Shown piece after piece: positions 1 through 5,434 of a DNA stretch of 5,434 nucleotides; position 1 is the first letter of the stretch, and each line of letters opens with the position of its first letter. This DNA is from an uncultured Desulfovibrio sp. (GTDB taxonomy: Bacteria > Desulfobacterota > Desulfovibrionia > Desulfovibrionales > Desulfovibrionaceae): positions 1-5,434 of the forward strand of contig CAMWVJ010000106.1 of NCBI GenBank assembly GCA_947177645.1. Reading direction: 5' to 3'. Below the pieces are notes generated by a model. That model was not told the origin of the DNA. It saw only the letters and a program-made list of their open reading frames with translations, and searched no databases. A program made the translations under genes and the position numbers.

Positions 1-822
1 GAGGGTGCGGATGTCCGGGTTCTGCCACAGGGCGCGCTCCACCTTGGCGCAAAGGGTGTCTACCACCGCTTCGTTGAAGGCGGCGCAGAAATCGCGCAGC
101 CCCTGCGGCGCGGCTTCCGCCTCCGGCAGGGGCCGCGGCCAGGTATCGGCGCAGCTTTTTTCCAGCCAGAGGGCCGCGGCCGTCTTGAGGCCGCTGAAGC
201 TGAAATCCAGGTTGGCATTGTCGAGATAGGGCCGGGGCAGCGCCACGGCCGAGGGGTCCCCGTCCCGCGCGAGCCTATCCAGCAGAGCGCCGCCGGGATA
301 GGGAAGCCCGGCCAGCTTGGCCGCCTTGTCAACGGCCTCCCCGGCGGCGTCGTCGAGGGTGCGCCCCAGGGTGATGAAGCGCCATGGCGCCTCCATGCGG
401 TAGATGTGGGTATGCCCGCCCGAGACCAGAAGCCCGAGGGAAGGGAAGGCCAGTTCGTTGTCGATGCCGGCTGCCAGCAGGTGCGCGTGCAGGTGGTCGA
501 TGCCGAGGAAGGGCACCCCGAGGCCCAGGGCGAGGGCCTTGGCGAAGCCCACGCCCACAAGCAGGCTCCCGAGCAGCCCGGGCCCGCGCGAGGCGCACAC
601 AAGGTCAATGGCCTGGGGCTCAAGGCCCGCGCGCCGCATGAGCTCGTCAAAAAGCGGCCCCATGTAGCGGTAATGCTCGCGCGAGGCCAGTTCCGGCACA
701 ACGCCGCCGAACAGGGCGTGGATGTCGGCCTGGCTGGCCAGCACCGAGGCCAGCGGGCGCCCGTCGTCAACGAGGGCGAGGGCGGTCTCATCGCAGGAAC
801 TTTCGATACCGAGAACGAGCAT
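1..822 (-). CDS. tsaD: tRNA N6-adenosine threonylcarbamoyltransferase TsaD, N-terminal 274 residues (cut by left window edge)
   Basis: Kae1/Gcp/TsaD-family enzyme. With TsaB and TsaE it transfers the threonylcarbamoyl group from threonylcarbamoyl-AMP to A37 of ANN-decoding tRNAs (t6A), in the cytoplasm. The translated frame shows the family signatures in order. [13 protein letters not shown] lies at residues 5-17. A His-x3-His metal site (H110, H114, in DHLHAHLLA) follows. Then come LLVSGGHTH at 131-139, [20 protein letters not shown] at 153-172 followed by PYPGG, and FSFSGLKTA at 208-216. The ATG at 822-820 is the only sensible start, because the conserved N-terminal strand begins at once ([13 protein letters not shown]). 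The sequence before it has only a weak Shine-Dalgarno (GGTTGAG). The frame is still open at base 1. Family members are about 335-360 residues, so roughly the last 60-90 are outside the window; this is not a natural truncation. It lies 96 bases after fbp with a terminator-like hairpin between them, so it may be expressed separately. Confidence 0.96.
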   Translation of the reverse strand, partial: MLVLGIESSCDETALALVDDGRPLASVLASQADIHALFGGVVPELASREHYRYMGPLFDELMRRAGLEPQAIDLVCASRGPGLLGSLLVGVGFAKALALGLGVPFLGIDHLHAHLLAAGIDNELAFPSLGLLVSGGHTHIYRMEAPWRFITLGRTLDDAAGEAVDKAAKLAGLPYPGGALLDRLARDGDPSAVALPRPYLDNANLDFSFSGLKTAAALWLEKSCADTWPRPLPEAEAAPQGLRDFCAAFNEAVVDTLCAKVERALWQNPDIRTL

Positions 823-844
823 GCTCAACCGAAAATGCGCGGGC

Positions 845-896
845 GCGGAAAATCCCGCCCCGCCCCGGCTTTTGGCCGGGAGGGGGCGGAAAATCC
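845..896 (-). repeat. 11-bp direct repeats flanking a hairpin between fbp and tsaD
   Basis: The plus-strand sequence GCGGAAAATCC occurs exactly at 845-855 and again at 886-896, one copy on each side of the GC-rich hairpin at 855-889. On the coding strand this reads GGATTTTCCGC before and after the stem-loop. Each copy supplies a four-T run, so one T run follows the hairpin for transcription in the gene direction. The repeats may be chance in a short GC-rich spacer or the remains of a small duplication. Confidence 0.55.
855..889 (-). terminator. possible intrinsic terminator or stem-loop after fbp
   Basis: An inverted repeat pairs 855-869 with 875-889 (15 positions, 13 of them complementary, two adjacent internal mismatches) around a 5-base loop. 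Read on the minus strand, the loop is CAAAA and the stem is followed by GATTTTCC. That is a strong G+C stem with a short T run, about 30 bases after the fbp stop codon. The T tract is only four bases and starts two bases after the stem, so termination may be partial. The same stem could act in mRNA stability or in the 5' leader of tsaD, whose ATG is only about 30 bases further on. Confidence 0.5.
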
Positions 897-918
897 GTTC
901 AGGAAAAGGTGAGGCCGG

Positions 919-1920
919 CTAGGACTGTTCGGCGTAGATGCGCTCCACGGCTTCCACGTCCTTGCGTGAGCCGATGAAGAGCGGCGTACGCGCGTGCAGG
1001 CGGTCGGGCTTCTTCTCAAGGATGCGCTGGCGCCCGTCGCTGGCCCTGCCGCCGGCCTGTTCCGCGAGGAAGGCCAGCGGATTGGCCTCGCACATCATGC
1101 GCAGTTTGCCCTCGGGCTTGCGCTGGTCGGCCGGGTACATGTAGATACCGCCGCGAAGCAGGGTGCGGTGGAAGTCCGCCACGAGCGCGCCCACATAGCG
1201 GGCGGAATAGGGCTTGCCGTCCGGGCTCTCGCAATTGTGGAACCACTTGACCACTTCGCGCGTGGGCTGGTCCCAATAGCGCCAGTAGCCTTCGTTGACG
1301 GAATAGATATAGCCCTGCTCGGGGATCTGCATGTCGGGATGCGACAGCAGGAACTCGCCCACGCCCGGGTCGAGCGTGAAGCCGTGCACGCCCTGGCCCG
1401 TGCTCAAAACAAGCATGGTGGAGGGGCCGTAGAGGATGTAGCCCGCGCCCACCTGCTGGATGCCGGGCTGGAGCACTTCCTCCACGGTCACTTCGCCGGT
1501 GTTGCCGGCGGGGCGGCGCAGGATGGAGAAGATGGTGCCCACATCCACATTGATGTCGATATTGGAGGAGCCGTCCAGCGGGTCGAAGATGAGGATGTAG
1601 TCGCCGCGCGGAAATTCCGGCCCAACGCGGATAAGCTCGGCCTCTTCCTCGGAGCTCATGGCGCAGAGCGCGCCGCAGCGCTCCATGCGGTAGATCATGA
1701 TCCTGTTGGCGATGGCGTCCATTTTCTGGACATCCTCGCCCTGGACATTGACTTCGCCGGTGCCGCCCAGGATGTCGAGCAGGCCGGCCTTGTTGATGCG
1801 CCGCGCGATGGACTTGCCCGAGAGGATGAGGTCGTAGAGCAGGCCGGTGAACTGGCCCGTGGCGTGGGGCGAACGCTTCTGGTGCAGGAGAAGGTGCTCG
1901 GTAACCGTAATGTCAGCCAT
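919..1920 (-). CDS. fbp: fructose-1,6-bisphosphatase class I
   Basis: Hydrolyses fructose 1,6-bisphosphate to fructose 6-phosphate and phosphate, the committed gluconeogenic step, in the cytoplasm. The 333-residue length matches class I enzymes such as the E. coli one. Visible motifs are [14 protein letters not shown] (residues 55-68, ending in the catalytic-site Asp68), the acidic pair in SSEEEAE (E91/E92), the metal-binding loop [10 protein letters not shown] (111-120, D113 and D116), and the substrate/active-site block [15 protein letters not shown] (271-285) with Lys272, Arg274 and the metal ligand Glu278. The residue before Glu278 is Cys, where the family signature has Tyr or Phe. The ATG at 1920-1918 is chosen because AAGGAGG stands five bases before it and the homologous N terminus begins there. 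The frame stays open far upstream through the lipoprotein gene, but that part is a shadow. The gene lies 85 bases after the lipoprotein gene and 96 bases before tsaD. Any AMP control cannot be judged from sequence alone. Confidence 0.97.
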   Translation of the reverse strand: MADITVTEHLLLHQKRSPHATGQFTGLLYDLILSGKSIARRINKAGLLDILGGTGEVNVQGEDVQKMDAIANRIMIYRMERCGALCAMSSEEEAELIRVGPEFPRGDYILIFDPLDGSSNIDINVDVGTIFSILRRPAGNTGEVTVEEVLQPGIQQVGAGYILYGPSTMLVLSTGQGVHGFTLDPGVGEFLLSHPDMQIPEQGYIYSVNEGYWRYWDQPTREVVKWFHNCESPDGKPYSARYVGALVADFHRTLLRGGIYMYPADQRKPEGKLRMMCEANPLAFLAEQAGGRASDGRQRILEKKPDRLHARTPLFIGSRKDVEAVERIYAEQS

Positions 1921-1925
1921 GTGAG

Positions 1926-1932
1926 CCTCCTT
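1926..1932 (-). promoter_or_regulatory. strong Shine-Dalgarno site of fbp
   Basis: The coding strand reads AAGGAGG, then CTCAC, then ATG, which is a near-perfect ribosome binding site with five-base spacing. It decides the fbp start against the much longer upstream open frame. It is the strongest ribosome binding site in the window, consistent with fbp being translated independently of the lipoprotein gene before it. Confidence 0.85.
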
Positions 1933-1937
1933 GGTTG

Positions 1938-1958
1938 GCCGGGCGCCCATGGCCCGGC
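1938..1958 (-). other. short perfect hairpin in the fbp leader
   Basis: GCCGGGC at 1938-1944 and GCCCGGC at 1952-1958 form a perfect 7-bp stem with a 7-base loop. On the coding strand it ends six bases before the fbp Shine-Dalgarno, in the 85-base spacer after the lipoprotein stop codon. No T run follows, so it is not a standard terminator. It could protect a processed fbp mRNA end or be chance in GC-rich DNA. Confidence 0.35.
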
Positions 1959-2005
1959 ATGGCCCGCGCGCAGGGTCGCGTGCGGGCGTCCTTGACAACA
2001 GTTCC

Positions 2006-3628
2006 TCAGTTGCGCGGCCCGAAGGGGCTCGGCCTGCCCCCGGGGAGCAGCGCCGGCCCGGACTCGGACCCGGAATTTTCCGCAGGTGCGGCACTCTGCG
2101 CGGGCGCCTCGGGCGCAGCTTGCGGCGCCTCCGCGGGCCGCGCCTCGGGAGCAGCCGTTTCGGGGGCTGCGGGCGCTTCGGGCGCGGGCGAGGCCTCTGC
2201 GGGAGCAGCCGGCTCCGCATCCTGCGTCGTTGCCGTCTCGCGCGGGCCAAAGGGGCTCGGGCGCACGGGCGCGGGCGAGGTCTCTGCGGGTGCATCCGGC
2301 GCCGCCTCCTGCGTCGTTGCCGCCTCGCGCGGGCCGAAGGGGCTCGGGCGCACGGGCGCCGCCTGTTCCTCATCGCGCGGGCCGAAGGGGCTGGGCCTGC
2401 CGCCCGGCAGGCACGGCATCTCCTCATCCGGGATGAGCTCCAGCGCCGGGGCCTGACGCTGCGGCTTGGGCGCCGCCGGGCGCCGCGGCCGCTGCACGCG
2501 CTCCACCTGCACGTTCTCGCCTTCAAGCTGGCGTTCCTGCACGCGCCGGCGCTCCCGGGCCTTGCCCTTGAGCAGCACGCTGTCGCGGCTGCCGGGCTCG
2601 ATGTCATTGGGCGCCTTGCCCGTGCGGGGCGCGGCCTCGCCGCCTGTCACCGCATCGGCCGGCGTGGGGGCGGGTTCGGCGCCCTCAAGGGCGGAGCCAC
2701 CCGCCAGCGCCGCGTCGGGCGCCTGCGGCTCGAAGGCGGGCACGGCGCCTTCGTCCTTTTTGGTGCGTTCGGGCATGGGCGGCGGGGGCAGCTTTTCGCG
2801 CTCCTGCGGGAAGAACTGGGCGCCCTGCTGCACATCGCCATTGCCCTCGGGGAAGTCACCCTTCTCGGGCACCGCAAAGATGAGCGGCAGGTTGCCGAGA
2901 TAGCGCACGAGATAGAAGAAGGAGCCCGTGGCGTTGGTGCAGGTGCCCGCGGTGCTGTGCTTGACGATCTCGCTCCAGTCGAGGCCGGCCAGGGGCGTGG
3001 CCGCGAATTCGTACTTGCCGGGCCAGAGCAGGGCCGCGGGCGAGAGCACCACCATGTCCTCCGGGTGCTCGGAATAGCGCATGAGGGCGCGCATATCGAA
3101 ATACGCGACCACGATGCCGAGAAAGTCCACCCCGTCATAGAGTGGCGTGGCGAGCATGATCTCCGGCCCGAGCGGGCTTGGCTGCACATCGGCCCTGAGC
3201 GCGCGGCTGTTCTGCTTTTTGTCTTCGTAGAGCAGGGGGATGAAGTCCAGCTCCTTGAGGGCGTCTGCCGGCTCCTGGCCGAGGATGGTGCCGTCGTACT
3301 TGACGCCGGCGAAGCCGCTCAGCCAGGGGAAGGTGGCGAAGAGATTGCTGAGCCATTCGCGGGTCGGCGGCTTGTCGGCGTTCTGCATGACGCGCTCAAG
3401 TTTGCCCAGCTCCACGTCGATGCCGATCATGCCGGTGGAAAGCGCGAGCGCCTGCGGCGGCAGGCTGCCCTTTTCCTCATAGTCCACGCTGGCCGGCGGG
3501 CTCACATAGGTGTTCCAGAGCCCCTTGGTGGTCTTCCAGACATTCTTGGTGGGCTGGTAGGCGTTGCAACCGCACAGGACGCCCACCGCAAGCAGGATGA
3601 GCAAAGCGCGCATACAGAAATGTGACAC
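2006..3628 (-). CDS. predicted lipoprotein with Cache-like domain and Pro/Ala-rich [14 protein letters not shown] tail
   Basis: I do not recognise a named family. With the GTG start the product is 540 residues. Residues 7-21 ([15 protein letters not shown]) form a short lipoprotein signal peptide, with Cys21 as the likely acylation site. The next residue is Asn, not Asp, so outer-membrane sorting is possible. Residues about 55-255 look like a globular sensory domain of Cache/PAS type: a long helix, then [12 protein letters not shown], then [20 protein letters not shown], the usual pattern of two ligand-domain strands. From about 278 on the chain is low in complexity: [11 protein letters not shown], an Arg-rich stretch at about 353-393, then Pro/Ala/Glu-rich sequence with RPSPFGPR at 411-418, 427-434, 456-463 and 532-539. 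GTG at 3628 is preferred because GGAG stands seven bases upstream. ATG at 3613 (535 residues) has no ribosome site but gives an equally good signal peptide. The gene follows the TPR gene by 46 bases. Role unknown; the location suggests the envelope. Confidence 0.85.
   Translation of the reverse strand: MSHFCMRALLILLAVGVLCGCNAYQPTKNVWKTTKGLWNTYVSPPASVDYEEKGSLPPQALALSTGMIGIDVELGKLERVMQNADKPPTREWLSNLFATFPWLSGFAGVKYDGTILGQEPADALKELDFIPLLYEDKKQNSRALRADVQPSPLGPEIMLATPLYDGVDFLGIVVAYFDMRALMRYSEHPEDMVVLSPAALLWPGKYEFAATPLAGLDWSEIVKHSTAGTCTNATGSFFYLVRYLGNLPLIFAVPEKGDFPEGNGDVQQGAQFFPQEREKLPPPPMPERTKKDEGAVPAFEPQAPDAALAGGSALEGAEPAPTPADAVTGGEAAPRTGKAPNDIEPGSRDSVLLKGKARERRRVQERQLEGENVQVERVQRPRRPAAPKPQRQAPALELIPDEEMPCLPGGRPSPFGPRDEEQAAPVRPSPFGPREAATTQEAAPDAPAETSPAPVRPSPFGPRETATTQDAEPAAPAEASPAPEAPAAPETAAPEARPAEAPQAAPEAPAQSAAPAENSGSESGPALLPGGRPSPFGPRN
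2012..2035 (-). repeat. RPSPFGPR motif copy 4 (C-terminal)
   Basis: This copy encodes RPSPFGPR followed only by Asn and the stop codon. It is preceded by LPGG, as in copy 1, and its first Arg uses AGG, also as in copy 1. Copies 1 and 4 therefore form one subclass, and copies 2 and 3 (preceded by PV, first Arg CGC) form another. Confidence 0.9.
2180..2353 (-). repeat. tandem 87-bp duplication (29 residues) in the lipoprotein tail
   Basis: Bases 2180-2266 and 2267-2353 are two adjacent 87-bp units. By eye they differ at 7 positions, so 80 of 87 match. Each encodes [10 protein letters not shown], then A/T-ATTQ, and ends in SPAP. The motif copies inside are at 2240-2263 and 2327-2350. The unit length is a multiple of three, so gain or loss of units keeps the frame. 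Several of the differences change the amino acid, so the duplication is not brand new. Confidence 0.92.
2375..2398 (-). repeat. RPSPFGPR motif copy 1
   Basis: This is the first copy of the octapeptide in reading order, preceded by LPGG and followed by Asp. It marks the start of the repeat-bearing part of the tail, after the Arg-rich linker. Confidence 0.9.
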
Positions 3629-3631
3629 CGT

Positions 3632-3647
3632 GATTCTCCGATTCTCC
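3632..3647 (-). promoter_or_regulatory. duplicated GGAGAATC octamer; proximal copy is the likely Shine-Dalgarno of the lipoprotein gene
   Basis: The coding strand carries GGAGAATC twice in direct tandem (plus-strand GATTCTCC at 3632-3639 and 3640-3647). The GGAG of the proximal copy (3636-3639) lies seven bases before a GTG at 3628-3626 but 22 bases before the next ATG at 3613-3611, which favours the GTG start. The second copy may be a small slippage duplication. Confidence 0.6.
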
Positions 3648-3674
3648 CGTACCTTGTGCGTCAGGGAGGGCCGC

Positions 3675-4514
3675 TCAGCCCCGGGCCCTGGCCTCCACCC
3701 GTTCCGCAAGGGCCTCAAGCATGCTGATGAGCCGGTCGGTGCTCCTGCCGTTCTCTTCCTCTGGCGGAGCGGCGGGCTGCGGGGCTTCGGCCTGGTGGCC
3801 GAGGCGCGCGGTGAGGGTGGCGATGCGGTGCTGAAGGTCCGCGCATTCTTCGGGGAGGGTGGCCGCCGCCGCGAGCTCGTTGTAAATATCCAGCGCGCCG
3901 CGGATGTCGCCCTGCTCGGCCAGCACTTCAGCCATGGAGCGCGTCCTGAGCGAGAAGTGCTCCTCGCTGTCATCCTCGGGGTGCGCGCCGTCGGCCGGGA
4001 GAGCACTTGCGGCATCGGCGGGCGCTTCTTCCCACAGCGGAGCGGCCGCGGTTTCCTCAATGGTCACTTCGCTGGCCGCAGGGGCCGCGGCCCGTGGGGC
4101 GCCGCCCTGCTCCAGGCTGTCCAGCCCGCGGTTGAGCACCTCGTGCAGCGAAAGCGGGCCGTGAACGAAGTGGGCCGCCAGAAAGCGGAGCACCGTGGCC
4201 GTGTCCGCCTCGCCGTCCACTTCGGAAAGGCAGGCCGCCCACGCCTGCCAGAAGCCGGCATAGGCGGAAAACATGGCGCTCAGCCGCTGTATCTGCCGCG
4301 CGCAGGCATCCTGCCGGCCGGTCCTGTACAAAAGCTCGATGAGAAAGAGCCGGGCTTCCAGAAATTCGCTGTGGCGCTCGAGGCCGTGCTCCAGGGCGGC
4401 GATGGCTTCGTCATCGCGGCCGGCGTCGGCGAGCAGCCGGGCGAGCGGGAAGAAGACCTTGGAATTGGGCTCGAGCTCGAGCACCTCTTTATACCATTCA
4501 ATCTTTTCCGTCAT
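3675..4514 (-). CDS. tetratricopeptide-repeat protein
   Basis: A 279-residue protein with no signal peptide or membrane segment, so probably cytoplasmic. Two TPR units lie at the N terminus: about 18-51, with PLARLLADAGRDDEAIAALEHGL, and about 52-85, with ARLFLIELLYRTGRQDACARQIQRL. Residues 86-135 look helical. An acidic, alanine-rich linker runs from about 138 to 187. A further TPR-like unit follows at about 188-216 (TRSMAEVLAEQGDIRGALDI), and the chain ends in an amphipathic helix (259-277). TPR proteins are usually scaffolds for protein contacts; no enzyme motif is seen. ATG at 4514 is chosen because GGAG stands nine bases upstream. A TTG at 4553 in the same frame would add 13 Pro-rich residues and is less likely. 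The gene overlaps the end of the FtsB-like gene by 17 bases, which suggests coupled translation. The partner is unknown. Confidence 0.9.
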   Translation of the reverse strand: MTEKIEWYKEVLELEPNSKVFFPLARLLADAGRDDEAIAALEHGLERHSEFLEARLFLIELLYRTGRQDACARQIQRLSAMFSAYAGFWQAWAACLSEVDGEADTATVLRFLAAHFVHGPLSLHEVLNRGLDSLEQGGAPRAAAPAASEVTIEETAAAPLWEEAPADAASALPADGAHPEDDSEEHFSLRTRSMAEVLAEQGDIRGALDIYNELAAAATLPEECADLQHRIATLTARLGHQAEAPQPAAPPEEENGRSTDRLISMLEALAERVEARARG

Positions 4515-4821
4515 GGGCCGGGGCTCCGGGGCTGGTTTGGGCCGAGCTTCCAAAGAGGTAGAGCACCTCGTTGTCCCGCATGTAGTGCAGGCGCTGGCGG
4601 ATCATTTTTTCCACATACTGGCTGTCGGACTGCAAGAGCCGGATATCTTTGCTGAGCGCCCTGTTCTGGGCGTCGAGATCGCTTATCTGGGTGAGCAGGG
4701 CGGCGTGCTGGCGCTTGAGGTCGCGGTATTCCACAAGCCCGGTGGGGCCCCATATCATGCGGCTGAACAGGGCGAGATTGAAAACACCCAGAATGAGCAG
4801 GATGGTGACGCGCCAGAACAT
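4498..4821 (-). CDS. ftsB: FtsB/DivIC-family septum formation initiator protein
   Basis: A 107-residue bitopic inner-membrane protein with the layout of FtsB/DivIC. There is a short cytoplasmic N terminus and one membrane helix (about 5-20, VTILLILGVFNLALFS). A periplasmic coiled coil follows (about 30-66, LVEYRDLKRQHAALLTQISD onward). The conserved C-terminal element YVEKMIRQRLHYMRDNEVLYLF occupies 69-90, corresponding to the FtsB region that ends in the GE-hydrophobic motif. In well-studied bacteria FtsB joins FtsL and FtsQ and activates septal peptidoglycan synthesis by FtsWI. The last 17 residues are a short Pro/Ser/Gly tail outside the family core. The start ATG shares one base with the stop codon of the preceding gene (TAATG) and has no clear ribosome site of its own, so translation is probably by re-initiation. 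The family is clear; orthology to FtsB rather than another DivIC-like protein is inferred. Confidence 0.9.
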   Translation of the reverse strand: MFWRVTILLILGVFNLALFSRMIWGPTGLVEYRDLKRQHAALLTQISDLDAQNRALSKDIRLLQSDSQYVEKMIRQRLHYMRDNEVLYLFGSSAQTSPGAPAHDGKD

Positions 4822-5075
4822 TATTGCAGCAGCCGCTGGCCGTGGGCGTTCCAGCGGGGGGAATGCCCGAGTTCCGCAAGCAGGGTGCCGGTGACGCCTT
4901 CGAGCCGCCGGACATCTTCCTCCGCCAGATTCATGCTGTCGATGCGCGTAAGGAAGCTCTTGAGGGAGGCGAAATCCTCGTCAAAGCTGCGGCCCGCGCC
5001 GGCGGCGCGCATGCCCGGTTCCATCTCGAGGATCGTCTGGATGCAGTTCTTGAGGCGGATCTGCAACCTGCTCAT
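4821..5075 (-). CDS. small hypothetical protein between pgsA and ftsB
   Basis: I do not recognise this 84-residue protein. It begins MSRLQIRLKNCIQTILEMEP and ends NAHGQRLLQ. It has no signal peptide, membrane segment or Cys-pair metal motif. It looks mostly helical in two segments (about 1-18 and 34-70) separated by a Gly/Ala-rich bend, with acidic clusters (FDEDF, AEEDV). The start is the ATG at 5075-5073, whose bases overlap the pgsA stop as ATGA. Its stop overlaps the ftsB start as TAATG. A longer open frame running to 5369 lies over pgsA and is a shadow. Overlapping ends on both sides argue for a real, translated gene. Position suggests a link to membrane or division functions, but nothing in the sequence proves it. 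Confidence 0.75.
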   Translation of the reverse strand: MSRLQIRLKNCIQTILEMEPGMRAAGAGRSFDEDFASLKSFLTRIDSMNLAEEDVRRLEGVTGTLLAELGHSPRWNAHGQRLLQ

Positions 5076-5434
5076 GCCGATTTTCCCGAAGTGACGCTGG
5101 CAGCGGCATGCCGGTAGAAATACCGGCAATAGTTGACGCCCGAGAACACGGCCACGGCCATGGAGGCATAGAGCAGCGCCTCGCCGATGGGCCACAGCCT
5201 GAGGCCGAAAAGGGGATAGTGGAGCGTGATGGGGATGATGGCCGCGATCTGGAGCACCGTCTTGGCCTTGCCTAACTTGTCGGCGGCGAGGACGATGCCC
5301 TCGTCGATGGCCATGGCGCGGAGGCCCGTCACCACGAGTTCGCGGCAGACGATGACGATGACCACCCATGCGGGCGCCCAGTCCAGCTCAACGAACATGA
5401 TGAGCACGGAGCAGATGAGCACCTTGTCCGCCAG
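5072..5434 (-). CDS. pgsA: CDP-diacylglycerol--glycerol-3-phosphate 3-phosphatidyltransferase, C-terminal 120 residues (cut by right window edge)
   Basis: An inner-membrane enzyme that makes phosphatidylglycerophosphate from CDP-diacylglycerol and glycerol 3-phosphate, the first committed step to phosphatidylglycerol and cardiolipin. The frame is open at the right edge and starts within LADKVLICSVLIMF. The Asp-Lys there fits the last Asp of the CDP-alcohol phosphotransferase motif (DGxxARxxxxxxxxGxxxDxxxD), whose earlier part is outside the window. After it come hydrophobic segments and the PgsA-typical block CRELVVTGLRAMAIDEGIVL, then ADKLGKAKTVLQIAAII and a C-terminal membrane helix ending in a basic NYCRYFYRH tail. 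Full-length PgsA is about 180-200 residues, so roughly 60-80 are missing on the right. The ATG at 5422 is internal, not the true start. Its TGA overlaps the next start codon (ATGA), so the genes downstream are probably in the same operon. Confidence 0.93.
   Translation of the reverse strand: MADKVLICSVLIMFVELDWAPAWVVIVIVCRELVVTGLRAMAIDEGIVLAADKLGKAKTVLQIAAIIPITLHYPLFGLRLWPIGEALLYASMAVAVFSGVNYCRYFYRHAAASVTSGKSA

Noticed and set aside
60..791. 243-codon minus-strand open frame at the left end
   Set aside because: It is in a different frame from tsaD, and its product is a Pro/Arg/Ser-rich shadow. The true tsaD frame is open to base 1 and carries all the family motifs.
406..912. 168-codon plus-strand open frame at the left end
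   Set aside because: It is antisense to the tsaD coding sequence, runs into the spacer and has no recognisable motif.
1992..1997. Perfect TTGACA -35 box on the plus strand
   Set aside because: No -10-like sequence lies at the proper distance, since the DNA after it is G+C-rich lipoprotein coding sequence, and no plus-strand gene follows.
2036..2180. Dense GGC/GCC-rich repeats suggestive of a CRISPR or minisatellite
   Set aside because: There are no regular repeat-spacer units. The pattern comes from runs of Ala, Pro and Glu codons in the lipoprotein tail.
919..2607. Long N-terminal extension of FBPase (562 codons)
   Set aside because: The extension is Arg/Pro-rich out-of-frame translation of the lipoprotein tail. 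FBPase homology and the AAGGAGG site both place the start at 1920.
1931..3625. 564-codon open frame on the plus strand opposite the lipoprotein gene
   Set aside because: The product is a Gly/Arg/Leu/Ala-rich composition product of G+C-rich antisense codons with no family motif. The minus-strand frame has a lipobox, a plausible folded domain and a ribosome site.
3984..4260. Several short open frames on both strands inside the TPR gene
   Set aside because: They overlap the better supported TPR frame and have no ribosome sites or motifs. They reflect high G+C content at third codon positions.
3564..4655. 363-codon plus-strand open frame across the TPR gene and part of the ftsB gene
   Set aside because: It lies antisense to two genes with recognisable domains and shows no domain of its own. 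It also crosses two gene boundaries.

Overview
The window looks like ordinary chromosomal housekeeping DNA from a G+C-rich Gram-negative bacterium. A sulfate-reducing Desulfovibrio-type organism (Desulfovibrionales) is my best guess. It rests on the G+C-rich codon use and on the character of the proteins: a class I FBPase, an FtsB-like protein next to a TPR protein, and a large proline/alanine-rich lipoprotein. This is inference from protein character, not a database match.

All seven genes lie on the minus strand, so they read from the right end to the left. In order of transcription they are: the C-terminal part of pgsA (phosphatidylglycerophosphate synthase, start beyond the right edge); an unrecognised 84-residue protein; an FtsB/DivIC-type septum protein; a TPR-repeat protein; a 540-residue lipoprotein with a Cache-like N-terminal domain and a repetitive Pro/Ala-rich tail; fbp (fructose-1,6-bisphosphatase class I); and the N-terminal part of tsaD (tRNA t6A synthesis, stop beyond the left edge). 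The first four are packed tightly: an ATGA overlap, a TAATG overlap and a 17-base overlap. After them come gaps of 46, 85 and 96 bases. No stretch without a gene exceeds 100 bases.

The first five genes form an envelope-oriented block (phospholipid synthesis, septum protein, scaffold-like TPR protein, lipoprotein). The last two are unrelated central functions (gluconeogenesis and tRNA modification). A GC-rich hairpin with a short T run between fbp and tsaD may be a terminator or an RNA-stability element. No convincing promoter is visible, so the block is probably transcribed from upstream of the right edge.

I found no mobile element, CRISPR array, RNA gene or obvious new system. The least explained parts are the lipoprotein tail, with four copies of RPSPFGPR (one at the extreme C terminus) and an 87-bp tandem duplication, and the small protein between pgsA and ftsB. 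Very long open frames on the plus strand opposite the lipoprotein and TPR genes are G+C-driven shadows.
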